64,000 nt of DNA from Desulfurispora thermophila DSM 16022 (GCF_000376385.1 NZ_AQWN01000002.1:62115-126114), one strand, 5' to 3'; shown: positions 8,751 to 16,596, counted from the first letter of the stretch. The notes: generated by a model not told the origin, from the sequence alone. Numbers and translations: made by a program.

Positions 8751-10685
8751 TTAATGTTCAGGGTCGAGGAGATCCAGCTCACGCAGTTTCTGCTGACTGG
8801 GAATACCGCTCCGGGGATCCCAGCCCCGGCAGGCGTAGTATTCCTGCAGGGCTTGTTGGACCCGGGCCCGGTCCAGTATCTTGCCCTGGTTTGGACCGCC
8901 CATAAGCGGTTGTCTGTAAAAGCGGGGCGGAAAGTCGCTGTCCGCCGGTTTTTCTCCCCTGGCCAGGTTGAACAGCTTTTGGGCATTGTAAACTCTCTCA
9001 CCGGCTCGCATTATCTCGGCCGGTGTTACAGGCAGACCGGTCAGGGCGCTGTACAGTTCGGCCAGCAGGGTGGGCCCCACGGTATGCAGGACGGGCGGCC
9101 TGATACACATGCCCAGGCAGTTGTAAACCGAGATTAAGTTTTCCGACCAGGCGGCCATCTGCGGTATCAAGACATCATCCCGCTCCCTGTTGAACAGCTG
9201 GCTTTTTAAAGCCGGATCCATATCCAGGTTTTCCAGCATAGCGGGCGGAAAACCAAACCTTTCACTGCGGTAGGGCAGGGGGTTTTGATTGTAGCGCAGG
9301 TTCTCCACCGGGTTGCGGGTGCGCAGGTGGTCGCCGCCCCGGATGTTGGTGAGATAGCCCACGGTCCAGGTGGACCAGCGGCCGCGCGGGTCGGCCAGCA
9401 CGCACTCCAGCCCCTTCACATGGATGGCAAATTCCCGGCTGCCTGGGAAGTGCTCTGCTGCCCGTTTGACGCCCCGGGCCAGAATGTCGCCTATGCCCTG
9501 CCGGAAGGCGATTTGTTCAAGTAAGCGCTGGGCGCCGGTTGTATCGCCCCAAAGTGGTGCAGGTCCGGCCTCGGCCGGCCACATACCGCGCTGGGCCAGT
9601 TCCATGGCAAAGGCCAGACAGCCGGCGGCCGAGACCATATCCAGACCCAGCTTTTGGCAGGATGCTGTCAGCGCGGCGATGGCGTCCAGACTGCCGATGT
9701 CACAGGCGGCGCCGAAGCCAATTACCGGTGTCACTTCCATGTCCTTGAGCTGGAGGCCCCGGTAGGGGCCTTCTTTTATTTCCACCCAGTGGGCACAGGC
9801 GATATTACAGGCCTGGCAGGCAACGCTGCGGTGGGTGTAACGGTGCATGACCTTGCGGCTGCGGGTCTCGATCCAGTTGGCCAGCTGGCCGCATTGATAG
9901 TTGCGCCCGGGTAATATGCCAAATTCGTGATAGGGCAGGGTGATCAGCATGGTACCGTATTTGCAAAAAGGCTGGTAAAACGGCGAGGCTTCAATGACCT
10001 GACGGGTCTTGCTCACCAGGCGGGAAAGTTCCCGGGGCCGGGCTGCTTTTACTCCCCTGTTGCCCTTGACGGCAATGGCTTTCAGGTTTTTGCTGCCCAT
10101 AACCGCACCCAGTCCGGTGCGGGCCCACGCGTCAAAGGGACCGTTTTCAATGCTGGCATAGACTACCAGGTTTTCTCCTGCCGGGCCGATGGCGGCTACC
10201 TGCAGGCCGGGATCATGATGCTTCTGGCGTAAAAGGTTGATGGTTTCCCAGGTATCTTTACCCCATAGCTGCTCCGCCGGCATTATTTTTACCTCACCGT
10301 CAGCGATTAGCAGGTAAACCGGTTTTTCTGCCCTACCTTCCAGCACCAGACTGTCATACCCGGCCGCTTTTAGCTCGCCACCCCAGTAGTGGCCCGAATT
10401 GCTGGTGCCCAAAAGTCCGGTGGCGGGGGAGAGGGCCGAGGCTTCGGTACGGCAGGCCGTGGGGATGGTGGTGCCCACAAAAGGGCCGGTGCTGAACACC
10501 AGCACATTGTCCGGGCTGAAAGCGTGGCAATCCGGTTTTAATAGCTGGCGCAGCAGGAAAATGTTAAAGCCCGCTCCGCCTAGATATTGTAAGGCCATCT
10601 TCTGTTCTGGCTCTTCTGTTTTACAGTGCCCGCTGCTCAGATTTACATGCAGGATTTTACCTGTGTAACCTCCGCTGTAAGTCAT
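8751..10685 (-). CDS. Aldehyde:ferredoxin oxidoreductase family protein (tungsten-type)
   Basis: A 644-aa enzyme with all three AOR domains. The N-terminal pterin-binding region shows YLGGAGFN and AIGPAGENLVVYASI, followed by RTGLGAVMGSKNLKAIAVKG. The 4Fe-4S ligands appear as CQACNIAC, with a further Cys near NCLGMC. These enzymes oxidise aldehydes to acids, reducing ferredoxin, with a tungsten bis-pterin. The gene follows a ferredoxin gene with an ATGA overlap, so the ferredoxin is its likely redox partner or small subunit. It is longer and more divergent than the second AOR at 33838, so its substrate probably differs. Confidence 0.85.
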   Translation of the reverse strand: MTYSGGYTGKILHVNLSSGHCKTEEPEQKMALQYLGGAGFNIFLLRQLLKPDCHAFSPDNVLVFSTGPFVGTTIPTACRTEASALSPATGLLGTSNSGHYWGGELKAAGYDSLVLEGRAEKPVYLLIADGEVKIMPAEQLWGKDTWETINLLRQKHHDPGLQVAAIGPAGENLVVYASIENGPFDAWARTGLGAVMGSKNLKAIAVKGNRGVKAARPRELSRLVSKTRQVIEASPFYQPFCKYGTMLITLPYHEFGILPGRNYQCGQLANWIETRSRKVMHRYTHRSVACQACNIACAHWVEIKEGPYRGLQLKDMEVTPVIGFGAACDIGSLDAIAALTASCQKLGLDMVSAAGCLAFAMELAQRGMWPAEAGPAPLWGDTTGAQRLLEQIAFRQGIGDILARGVKRAAEHFPGSREFAIHVKGLECVLADPRGRWSTWTVGYLTNIRGGDHLRTRNPVENLRYNQNPLPYRSERFGFPPAMLENLDMDPALKSQLFNRERDDVLIPQMAAWSENLISVYNCLGMCIRPPVLHTVGPTLLAELYSALTGLPVTPAEIMRAGERVYNAQKLFNLARGEKPADSDFPPRFYRQPLMGGPNQGKILDRARVQQALQEYYACRGWDPRSGIPSQQKLRELDLLDPEH

Positions 10686-10957
10686 TGACCGCGGCCGCTT
10701 TCAGCAGCCTCCCCGCCCTTCGCTGTTTGTTTGGCCTGCCGGCTGAGCGCTCCGGTGGGGCAACTGGCCGCGCACAGGCCACAGTCACGGCAGGTGGAAG
10801 CAAGGCAGATCTGATAACAACCATTAAACTCATCAATAATGATTTTAATGTGGGCTCTCTGCCGGTTGAACTCGCCCGTGTGATGCAGGGAGCAGGTTAA
10901 AACACATGTGGAACAGCCGATGCACAGGGTGGGTCTGACTGTAAGTCCCTGGCTCAT
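10682..10957 (-). CDS. 4Fe-4S dicluster ferredoxin, AOR partner
   Basis: A 91-aa protein with two ferredoxin-type Cys sets: C12-x2-C15-x2-C18-x3-C22 and, near residues 56-66, CxxCxxCxxxCP, plus extra Cys at 47 and 51. The layout fits two 4Fe-4S clusters. The ATG follows AGGGGAGAT. Its stop overlaps the AOR start by 4 nt, so coupled expression is expected. It probably carries electrons from the oxidoreductase to other acceptors. The last 20 residues are a polar tail without motif. Confidence 0.85.
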   Translation of the reverse strand: MSQGLTVRPTLCIGCSTCVLTCSLHHTGEFNRQRAHIKIIIDEFNGCYQICLASTCRDCGLCAASCPTGALSRQAKQTAKGGEAAESGRGQ

Positions 10958-11074
10958 GGCGGATCTCCCCTTTGTTTGTCGGTTAATTTAAAATATTCTA
11001 TCTAAGCGAGTAAACCCCTTCATTAAGGTCTGACAAATATTTCAACAATAAAAACATAAACTGGAGGGATAAAA

Positions 11075-12034
11075 ATGAAGTTGCCCGCGCTCAAAATAGG
11101 TTCTTTGCGCCCCTGTCTGCCCATTGTGCAGGGAGGAATGGCCCTGCGCGTTTCCACCGCTCCTCTGGCCGCGGCGGTGGCTGAAGCTGGTGGTATAGGT
11201 GTGATTGGGGCTACCGGCATGATATTGGAGGAGCTGAGGGAGGAAATCCGCCAGGCCAAACGTCTGACCACCGGCATTGTGGGCGTGAACATCATGTTTG
11301 CCGCCAGGAACTTTGCGCAGATGGTCAAGGTGGCCCTGGAAGAGAAGATTGACGTAATTTTCAGCGGGGCGGGTTTTTCGCGGGATATTTTTCAATGGGC
11401 CAGACAGGCCGGGGTGCCGGTGGTTTCCATTGTTTCTTCTGCGCGTCTGGCCGCTTTGGCTGAAAAATTCGGGGCGGCGGCCGTGGTGGCCGAGGGCAAC
11501 GAAGCGGGTGGCCATTTGGGGACAGACCGGTCCTTATGGGATATTTTGCCCGAGATTTGCCGGGCGGTGAAAATCCCCGTTCTGGCGGCGGGAGGCATAG
11601 TGGACGGGGCCGGTTTGTTACGTGCTTTGCGGGCGGGGGCCAGCGGTGTACAGATGGCTACGCGGTTTGTTTTGAGCAAGGAATGCCCGGTGGCTGATTC
11701 CTTCAAACAGGCTTACCTGCAGGCTGAAGCGGAAGATGTGGTGGTTATCCCCAGTCCGGTGGGCTTGCCCGGTCGGGCCATAAAAAACCAGTTTGCCGGT
11801 CGCCTGCTGGCGGGCGAAAGCCAGCGGCCGACCAGTTGCAGCGGATGTTTGAAATCCTGCACCGGCCAGTATTGCATTATGGAAGCGCTGGAGAATTCCC
11901 GCTGTGGACGGGTGGAAGAAGGAGTGGTCTTTGCCGGGCAGAATGTGTATCAAATTAAAGACATTTTACCCGTCCAAACTATTGTGGAAAACCTGTGTTA
12001 TCAGGCCAGACAGGGCGATCAGGTCAAAGGATAA
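11075..12034 (+). CDS. Nitronate monooxygenase/FabK-like FMN enzyme
   Basis: A 319-aa flavin TIM-barrel enzyme of the 2-nitropropane dioxygenase/enoyl-ACP reductase II superfamily. Motifs: PIVQGGMALRVS at the N-terminus, EGNEAGGHLG at the His-containing active site, and AAGGIVDGAGLLRALRAGASGVQMATRF binding FMN. A C-terminal Cys cluster (CSGCLKSCTGQYC, about residues 263-275) is typical of a clostridial subgroup and may bind metal. RBS: CTGGAGGGA before ATG 11075. It is divergent from the AOR/ferredoxin operon. Whether it acts on nitronates, enoyl-ACP or another substrate cannot be decided from sequence. Confidence 0.8.
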   Translation: MKLPALKIGSLRPCLPIVQGGMALRVSTAPLAAAVAEAGGIGVIGATGMILEELREEIRQAKRLTTGIVGVNIMFAARNFAQMVKVALEEKIDVIFSGAGFSRDIFQWARQAGVPVVSIVSSARLAALAEKFGAAAVVAEGNEAGGHLGTDRSLWDILPEICRAVKIPVLAAGGIVDGAGLLRALRAGASGVQMATRFVLSKECPVADSFKQAYLQAEAEDVVVIPSPVGLPGRAIKNQFAGRLLAGESQRPTSCSGCLKSCTGQYCIMEALENSRCGRVEEGVVFAGQNVYQIKDILPVQTIVENLCYQARQGDQVKG

Positions 12035-12074
12035 ACCGCTGCCGGTCGACTTTGGTCTACTGCCCCGCTGACAC

Positions 12075-12108
12075 TTGACATGGTCAAAATTTTGTCGCTA
12101 TAATGACA
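12075..12108 (+). promoter_or_regulatory. ctaB promoter with overlapping TGTC-N8-GACA operator
   Basis: TTGACA (12075-12080), 18 bp, TATAAT (12099-12104): both hexamers are perfect. A dyad TTTTGTC-GCTATAAT-GACAAAA (core TGTC 12093-12096, GACA 12105-12108) encloses the -10 box. The core has the same TGTC-N8-GACA shape as the arrays at 13917 and 18939. A factor bound here would block polymerase, so repression is the natural reading. Confidence 0.75.
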
Positions 12109-12137
12109 AAAGTATTTTGCCGCGGTGGGTGAAGCGG

Positions 12138-13058
12138 ATGGTGGGTAAATCCGGACAGATTACCGGTGTATCCGGACCGGCCCGTCAAGAATTAGTTGAC
12201 AAAATAAAGAGTTATGTCGAGGTGACCAAACCCCGTTCTGTTTTTCTGCTGGTTTTTACCGCCCTGGCTACCATGATCGTAGCGTTGCCACCCCAGCCCC
12301 TGTCATTGCTCCACTGGACCAAGGCTGTTCTGGCTATTATACTGGCCTGCTCCGGTGTAAACGCCGTCAGTTGTTATGTGGACCGGGACATTGACGCCGT
12401 GATGGAGCGGACGCGCCACCGCCCCATTCCTTCCGGGCGGATTGCTCCACCGTACAAGGCTTTGTATTGGGGTCTGCTGCAATTTGCCCTGGCCCTGGCC
12501 CTGGCCGCCTGGATCAACTGGCTGGCCTTTACCTGTATTTTGCTTGGTATGCTGGGTTATGTGGGCGTTTACAGCCTGTGGCTGAAGCGTCGCAGCAGCT
12601 GGAACATTATCCTGGGCGGTTTTAGTGGCGGTCTGCCGGTTCTTTTCGGCTGGGCGGCGGTGCGGGGGGAAATCTCTTGGCTGGCAGTGTTGCTGGCACT
12701 TTTAGTGGTGTTCTGGATTCCCAACCATATCTGGAATTTGGCCATCTTTTTCCGCGAAGACTACCGCCGGGTGGGCGTACCCATGCTGCCGGTCGTCTGC
12801 GCCGTGCGGCGGACGCTGTTCTTCATACTGCTCACAGTTGTGGCCATGCTGGTTCTTTCCCTGGCTGTTTACCGGGTGGGAGGTATGGGGCCGGTGTATT
12901 ATTGGACGGCTCTGATCAGCGGCCTGGCTGTTCTGGCTGGTAATTTGTACCTGTACTTTAACTGTGACAATAAATCGGCCTGGTGGCTGTACAAGCTTTC
13001 CAGTCCCTATCTTTTTCTGCTTTTCCTGGCATTAATCATTGACAAATGGGTAAGGTAA
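12138..13058 (+). CDS. ctaB: Protoheme IX farnesyltransferase (heme O synthase)-like UbiA prenyltransferase
   Basis: A 306-aa integral membrane protein with eight or nine hydrophobic segments. The first prenyl-diphosphate motif is NAVSCYVDRDIDAVMERT, followed by RHRPIPSGRI, and the heme O synthase signature REDYRRVGVPMLPVV is present. The enzyme adds a farnesyl group to heme B. The ATG at 12138 follows GGTGGGTGAAGCG and lies just downstream of a perfect promoter; the in-frame extension to TTG 12075 runs through the -35 box and is rejected. No terminal-oxidase or ctaA gene is in the window, so its use in an anaerobe is unexplained. The downstream crp/fnr gene may be cotranscribed. Confidence 0.85.
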   Translation: MVGKSGQITGVSGPARQELVDKIKSYVEVTKPRSVFLLVFTALATMIVALPPQPLSLLHWTKAVLAIILACSGVNAVSCYVDRDIDAVMERTRHRPIPSGRIAPPYKALYWGLLQFALALALAAWINWLAFTCILLGMLGYVGVYSLWLKRRSSWNIILGGFSGGLPVLFGWAAVRGEISWLAVLLALLVVFWIPNHIWNLAIFFREDYRRVGVPMLPVVCAVRRTLFFILLTVVAMLVLSLAVYRVGGMGPVYYWTALISGLAVLAGNLYLYFNCDNKSAWWLYKLSSPYLFLLFLALIIDKWVR

Positions 13059-13212
13059 GGGTAAACTTTCTCGGTGTATTTCTCTTAGGGGTTGGCATTT
13101 ATGTTCAGCAAACAGCTGGGCACTTTTCCCTGGACAGCCCGAAACTATTGCACATACTGTGCGCTGCAGGGCCAGCGGGCAGGTATAACTTGGGGCGGGG
13201 AGGTTAAATGGC

Positions 13213-13878
13213 GTGACAGTGCAATTTGACATACCGGTAGTGAACGATGTGGAAAAAATGCTGATCCGGCAAGCCGGATCCACAGTGCATTACCCCAGGA
13301 ATCACATCATTTTTGCTGCCGGTGACCTGGCGGACAGGATATTTTTAATCGAGAGCGGTTATGTGAAAATATACCGCCTGTCCACTGATGGGCGACGGGT
13401 GACGGTGGGCAGCATCCGCAGCCCGGGGGAACTGATGGGGTTGGCGGAGACGCTGCTGGGCACCGAGCGCACCTGTTTTGCCGGAGCGATCACCGATGTG
13501 TCGCTGGTGATCGTACGCAAAAACAAATTTGAGGAGCTTTTGGCCGTACAGCCCGTGCTGGCCATTAAAGTGGCCAAATTGCTGGGGGCGCGCATGCGCG
13601 AGGCGGAAGCCATTATTCACGAAATGGTCTGCTGGCAGGCACCCGGTCGTCTGGCCTTGATGCTGCTCAAAATGGGCGAGCGCTGCGGGCGGGAAAGCGC
13701 CAGCGGCATTAAAATCGGCCTGCAATTAACCCATGAAGAGCTGGCCAACATGGTAGGCACATCCCGCCAGACTGTCACTTCGCTGCTGAATACTTTCAAG
13801 CAGGAAAAAAGCATTGCTTACGAGGGGCGGGAAATCAAAATTCTCGATCCCGACAAACTGGCCAAATGGATAATGTGA
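13213..13878 (+). CDS. Crp/Fnr family transcriptional regulator
   Basis: A 221-aa regulator with an N-terminal cyclic-nucleotide-type beta-roll (FLIESGYVKIYRLS, RSPGELMGLAETLLG), a dimerisation helix, and a C-terminal winged HTH at residues 172-200 (LTHEELANMVGTSRQTVTSLL). Recognition-helix residues R185 and Q186 stand where E. coli CRP has Arg-Glu, which fits a half-site other than TGTGA. No FNR-type N-terminal Cys cluster is seen, and no Cys-x-His pair where CooA binds heme. Start GTG 13213 (or 13219) follows GGGGAGG. TGTC-N8-GACA dyads flank this gene on both sides, making it the best candidate to bind them. The ligand is unknown. Confidence 0.85.
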   Translation: MTVQFDIPVVNDVEKMLIRQAGSTVHYPRNHIIFAAGDLADRIFLIESGYVKIYRLSTDGRRVTVGSIRSPGELMGLAETLLGTERTCFAGAITDVSLVIVRKNKFEELLAVQPVLAIKVAKLLGARMREAEAIIHEMVCWQAPGRLALMLLKMGERCGRESASGIKIGLQLTHEELANMVGTSRQTVTSLLNTFKQEKSIAYEGREIKILDPDKLAKWIM

Positions 13879-13881
13879 AAA

Positions 13882-13917
13882 GCTGCTGCCAGGTGTGGCG
13901 GCAGTTTTTGTTTTTTT
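13882..13917 (+). terminator. Rho-independent terminator after the crp/fnr gene
   Basis: CTGCTGCC pairs with GGCGGCAG (one wobble) around AGGTGT, followed by a T-rich tract to 13917. The first operator of the following array begins at the end of this T-run. Confidence 0.8.
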
Positions 13918-14001
13918 GTCGCCGGTGCGACATATAAGATGTCGGCAATAAGACAATGATAGTGTCGGAAGCAGGACAAAAAAAATGTCCGGTTTCTGAT
14001 A
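13917..14001 (+). promoter_or_regulatory. Array A: tandem TGTC-N8-GACA operators, 23-bp period
   Basis: Three complete 16-bp units, TGTCGCCGGTGCGACA (13917-13932), TGTCGGCAATAAGACA (13940-13955) and TGTCGGAAGCAGGACA (13963-13978), are followed by a degenerate TGTCCGGTTTCTGATA (13986-14001). Each pair is separated by exactly 7 bp. The 16-bp dyad size matches Crp/Fnr sites. GATAAT at 13998-14003 can serve as a -10. This would put unit 3 about 40 bp upstream of the start, the class II activator position. Binding by the adjacent Crp/Fnr protein is inference. Confidence 0.75.
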
Positions 14002-14049
14002 ATTTTTTATGTGAAATCCGGATGATTAAATGAGAGGGAGGTGAGGGGG

Positions 14050-14511
14050 ATTAGTAAGCCGGCTGCGCTTTCCAGGTGGGTTTTCCCAGGGAGAGGGTTT
14101 AGGTCAGGTTTTAATTTCTTGTTTTGGCACAGAGAGAAACAAAAACAGCTCATGCAGCGCATTGGTGAGTTGCGTGAACTGTCCGGGCTGGCTGCCGAGG
14201 CCGGAGCACCGGCGGTTTACCAATCACTACAGAAAGAGGCCAATGAATTGCTCATGGAATACCTGGCCCTCTGTTTCATCGACGGAATTTATTTTTTATT
14301 ACCCCATGTGCTGGTACTGGCTGTATTAAGCCATTTCTGGCCGGCGGTGATTTTGCCGGCCGGGGCGCCGTTTTATGGATGGAAAGTGAGCAGCGTGGTC
14401 TGGTACCCTGTGCTGGTGATTATGTACTACCTGGGAAAAAACTTTATCCGGCATACTTTAGAGAAACAAAAACAAAAGCGCGCGGTTCCGGAAATTTTGC
14501 CAAAAATCTGA
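14050..14511 (+). CDS. Small membrane protein of unknown function, upstream of the TauE/SafE exporter
   Basis: The frame is open from 14026. A strong GAGGGAGGTGA (14034-14044) sits 5 nt before an ATT at 14050. The only standard in-frame start, GTG 14041, lies inside this Shine-Dalgarno. I therefore give the ATT start (153 aa), with GTG 14041 as the alternative. The protein has a basic N-terminus, an amphipathic helix (KQKQLMQRIGELRELSG), two membrane spans (about residues 80-97 and 115-130) and a Lys-rich tail. I do not recognise the family. It lies 65 nt before the exporter gene behind array A and probably works with it. Confidence 0.65.
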   Translation: MSKPAALSRWVFPGRGFRSGFNFLFWHREKQKQLMQRIGELRELSGLAAEAGAPAVYQSLQKEANELLMEYLALCFIDGIYFLLPHVLVLAVLSHFWPAVILPAGAPFYGWKVSSVVWYPVLVIMYYLGKNFIRHTLEKQKQKRAVPEILPKI

Positions 14512-14576
14512 ACTGTATGTGTTATTTGGAGTGCTTATGGGGGTTTCATAACTAATTTGCGGAGGTGTGTTAATCC

Positions 14577-15536
14577 ATGGAATTTCACGTGGCGGGAGTG
14601 ACGGTCAGCCCGATTGCGCTCATCCTCTGGTCTATTTTTGTGGGTTATGTCTTTTCCACCATTGGGGCGGCCGGCGGTATTCTGGCCGGCGTAGGCCATA
14701 TTTCAATTTTTGGTATGAAAAAAGCCAATATAGTCAAGCCCATGAACCAGATGCTCACCCTGGTCAGCCCGGTGATTGCGGCGCCGCTGTACTTCCGGGA
14801 GCGCCGCCTGGTGGTGCCGGCGGCCATTGCCCTGGGCCTGGGTGGTATTATCGGCGCTTTGCTGGGCTCCTGGCTTTCCCACACTTACCTGCCCGATATG
14901 AAGTCGTACAAGCCGTTTTTCGGGGCCATCACGCTGTTTATTGCCGGGCGTATGTGGTATGAAATGCTGCCCTCGGTAAAAGAAAAGCAAAAGGCCGTCA
15001 AAAAGGCCAACAAGGCTTTTGAAGACAAGGTGAAGGAGCTGAAGGCGGCCGGCAAGCTCAATGAGCTGAAGGAAATCGGCGTGCAGTTCCAGCAGATGGG
15101 TCTGGGCAACAACGTGTTTACCTTTGGCGGGGAGACCTTCCGCTACAATGCCATTTCTCCCTTCCTGGCCGGATTGATTGTGGCGGTGATCTCGGCCGCT
15201 CTGGGCGTGGGCGGCGGTTTTCTGCTGGTGCCCTACCTGACCAGCATCCTGGGCTTCCCCATGTTTGTGGTGGCCGGTACGTCGGTGCTGTCCATCCTGG
15301 TTTCTTCCGCCACCAGTATCGCCAACTATATTAAAATGGGCAGCAATCTGGATTGGGCCATGCTCAGCTTTGAACTGGCCGGTGTAATCATCGGTTCTTA
15401 CCTGGGTCCCGTGCTTTCCAAATATGTGAAAGCCGAGTACCTGAAAGGCTTCCTGGCGGTTGTGCTCACTTACATCGGCATTGGTTACACCTTCGGGGCG
15501 ATTATTCTCAAAGCTACCGGGGTTAAGATCATTTAG
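14577..15536 (+). CDS. TauE/SafE family sulfite/sulfonate-type exporter
   Basis: A 319-aa membrane permease with two homologous halves carrying the Gly-rich family repeats (STIGAAGGILAGVGH at the N-terminus and ISAALGVGGGFLLVPYL in the second half). Between the halves is an unusually long, charged cytoplasmic insert of about 60 residues (KEKQKAVKKANKAFEDK and onward). Family members export sulfite, sulfoacetate or related anions. ATG 14577 follows GCGGAGGTG. It is the second gene behind the array A operators. In a sulfur-respiring organism export of sulfite or thiosulfate-like anions is reasonable but unproven. Confidence 0.85.
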   Translation: MEFHVAGVTVSPIALILWSIFVGYVFSTIGAAGGILAGVGHISIFGMKKANIVKPMNQMLTLVSPVIAAPLYFRERRLVVPAAIALGLGGIIGALLGSWLSHTYLPDMKSYKPFFGAITLFIAGRMWYEMLPSVKEKQKAVKKANKAFEDKVKELKAAGKLNELKEIGVQFQQMGLGNNVFTFGGETFRYNAISPFLAGLIVAVISAALGVGGGFLLVPYLTSILGFPMFVVAGTSVLSILVSSATSIANYIKMGSNLDWAMLSFELAGVIIGSYLGPVLSKYVKAEYLKGFLAVVLTYIGIGYTFGAIILKATGVKII

Positions 15537-15598
15537 GATTGCGTACCGCTGGGCAAGGTAGAAAAAGCGGTAAAAACAACATTACGTTGTGGTATTAA

Positions 15599-15630
15599 AG
15601 AGCGGGATGTTGGGTTTAACATCCCGCTCT
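15599..15630 (+). terminator. Hairpin after the TauE/SafE gene
   Basis: A perfect 13-bp stem AGAGCGGGATGTT / AACATCCCGCTCT has a 6-nt loop. The T-run directly after it is poor, but a TTTTTT follows at about 15644, near the convergent gene. Confidence 0.65.
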
Positions 15631-15647
15631 GCTTGCCTGGGGCTTTT

Positions 15648-16505
15648 TTAAGGTGTACCGGAATCCAGCCAACCCAGCAGGCGCTGGGCACGCCGCACCA
15701 CGGGGTACTCAATCAGCCTGCCGTCCAGCTGGATAACCGCCAGTCCGCTTGCTTCGGCCTGCTCAAAGGCTTCCACCACCCGGCGGGCAAAGTCTATTTC
15801 CGCTGCAGTGGGAGAAAAAGCCTGGTTAACCGGGTCAATCTGGGCGGGGTGGATGATCAACTTGCCGCCAAAACCCAGGCGGCGGGCCAACCGGGCTTCT
15901 TCTGCCAGCCCGGCGCTGTCTTTAATGTGGGGCCAGACGGTGTCCAGAGGGGGAAGCAGTCCGGCCGCGGCGCAGGCCGTCACCAGCGCACCGCGGGCAA
16001 AAAGCAGCCCGGCACTTTCCGGTGGGTAATTCAGGCCCATTTCCTGGGACAGATCCACGCCGCCCAGAGCCAGGGTGAGCACCCTTCTGTCTGCGGCCGC
16101 TATTTCCCGGGCCTGGCTAATCCCGGCGCTGGTTTCCAGAAAGGGGAGCAGCGGAATGGTGCCCGGTGTTATGCCGGCCGCTTCTTCCAGCAAGCCCATC
16201 AGCCAGGAAACTCTGCCCACTTGTTCGGCACTGCTGGTCTTGGCCAGCATCAGGCCGCGCACCGGCAGGTCGATTACGGCCTGCAGGTCGCTCAGGATGA
16301 AGGGAGAGTCGGCGGCATTGATGCGGATGAAGACCGGGCGGGCAGGTTTTGTCTCCAGGATGCGGCGCACGGTTTGGCGGGCCTGCTCCTTGCAGTGATA
16401 TGCTACAGCGTCTTCCAGATCCAGTGTAACTGCATCGGCAGGTGAGGTCAGGGCTTTGGCAGCTTTTTTTTCGTCATTACCGGGGACAAAGAGTACCGAG
16501 CGCAT
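15648..16505 (-). CDS. HpcH/HpaI aldolase/CitE-like lyase
   Basis: A 285-aa TIM-barrel C-C lyase of the citrate lyase beta-subunit family. Seen: MRSVLFVPGND at the start, the DAVTLDLEDAV block with metal-binding acidic residues, FIRIN, LPFLETSAGI with a second metal-ligand Glu, and GGKLIIHPAQI near the C-terminus. Relatives cleave citramalyl-, malyl- or citryl-CoA. I place the start at the ATG of MRSVLF (16505) as in the family; an in-frame GTG at 16547 would add 14 residues, and neither has a strong RBS. No CitD or CitF is nearby, so it is a stand-alone enzyme such as a malyl/citramalyl-CoA lyase. Confidence 0.75.
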   Translation of the reverse strand: MRSVLFVPGNDEKKAAKALTSPADAVTLDLEDAVAYHCKEQARQTVRRILETKPARPVFIRINAADSPFILSDLQAVIDLPVRGLMLAKTSSAEQVGRVSWLMGLLEEAAGITPGTIPLLPFLETSAGISQAREIAAADRRVLTLALGGVDLSQEMGLNYPPESAGLLFARGALVTACAAAGLLPPLDTVWPHIKDSAGLAEEARLARRLGFGGKLIIHPAQIDPVNQAFSPTAAEIDFARRVVEAFEQAEASGLAVIQLDGRLIEYPVVRRAQRLLGWLDSGTP

Positions 16506-16567
16506 CAACACGGGTGGTTCACCAGCCTTTTTTACTAAATATACCACATTCTCTGGGCATTTTTTAC

Positions 16568-16596
16568 TGGACTTTTTTCTGTTAAGTTTATATTAT
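16568..16596 (+). promoter_or_regulatory. Sigma-A-type promoter of the hypothetical gene at 16645
   Basis: TGGACT (16568-16573), 17 bp, TATTAT (16591-16596, 5/6 match). It lies in the divergent gap and about 45 nt before the start codon. Confidence 0.55.

Noticed and set aside
13213-13878. Naming the Crp/Fnr protein CooA because of the TGTC-type sites
   Set aside because: The Cys-x-His heme-ligand pair expected in the CooA sensor domain is not seen, and no carbon monoxide dehydrogenase genes are in the window.
13917-14001. Tandem repeats considered as a CRISPR-like array
   Set aside because: Repeats are only partly identical, the spacing is 7 bp, the units are dyads and they sit at promoter positions. 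No cas genes are nearby.
15633-16445. Plus-strand open frame of 270 codons
   Set aside because: Antisense of the CitE-like lyase, Gly/Gln-rich without family motifs.
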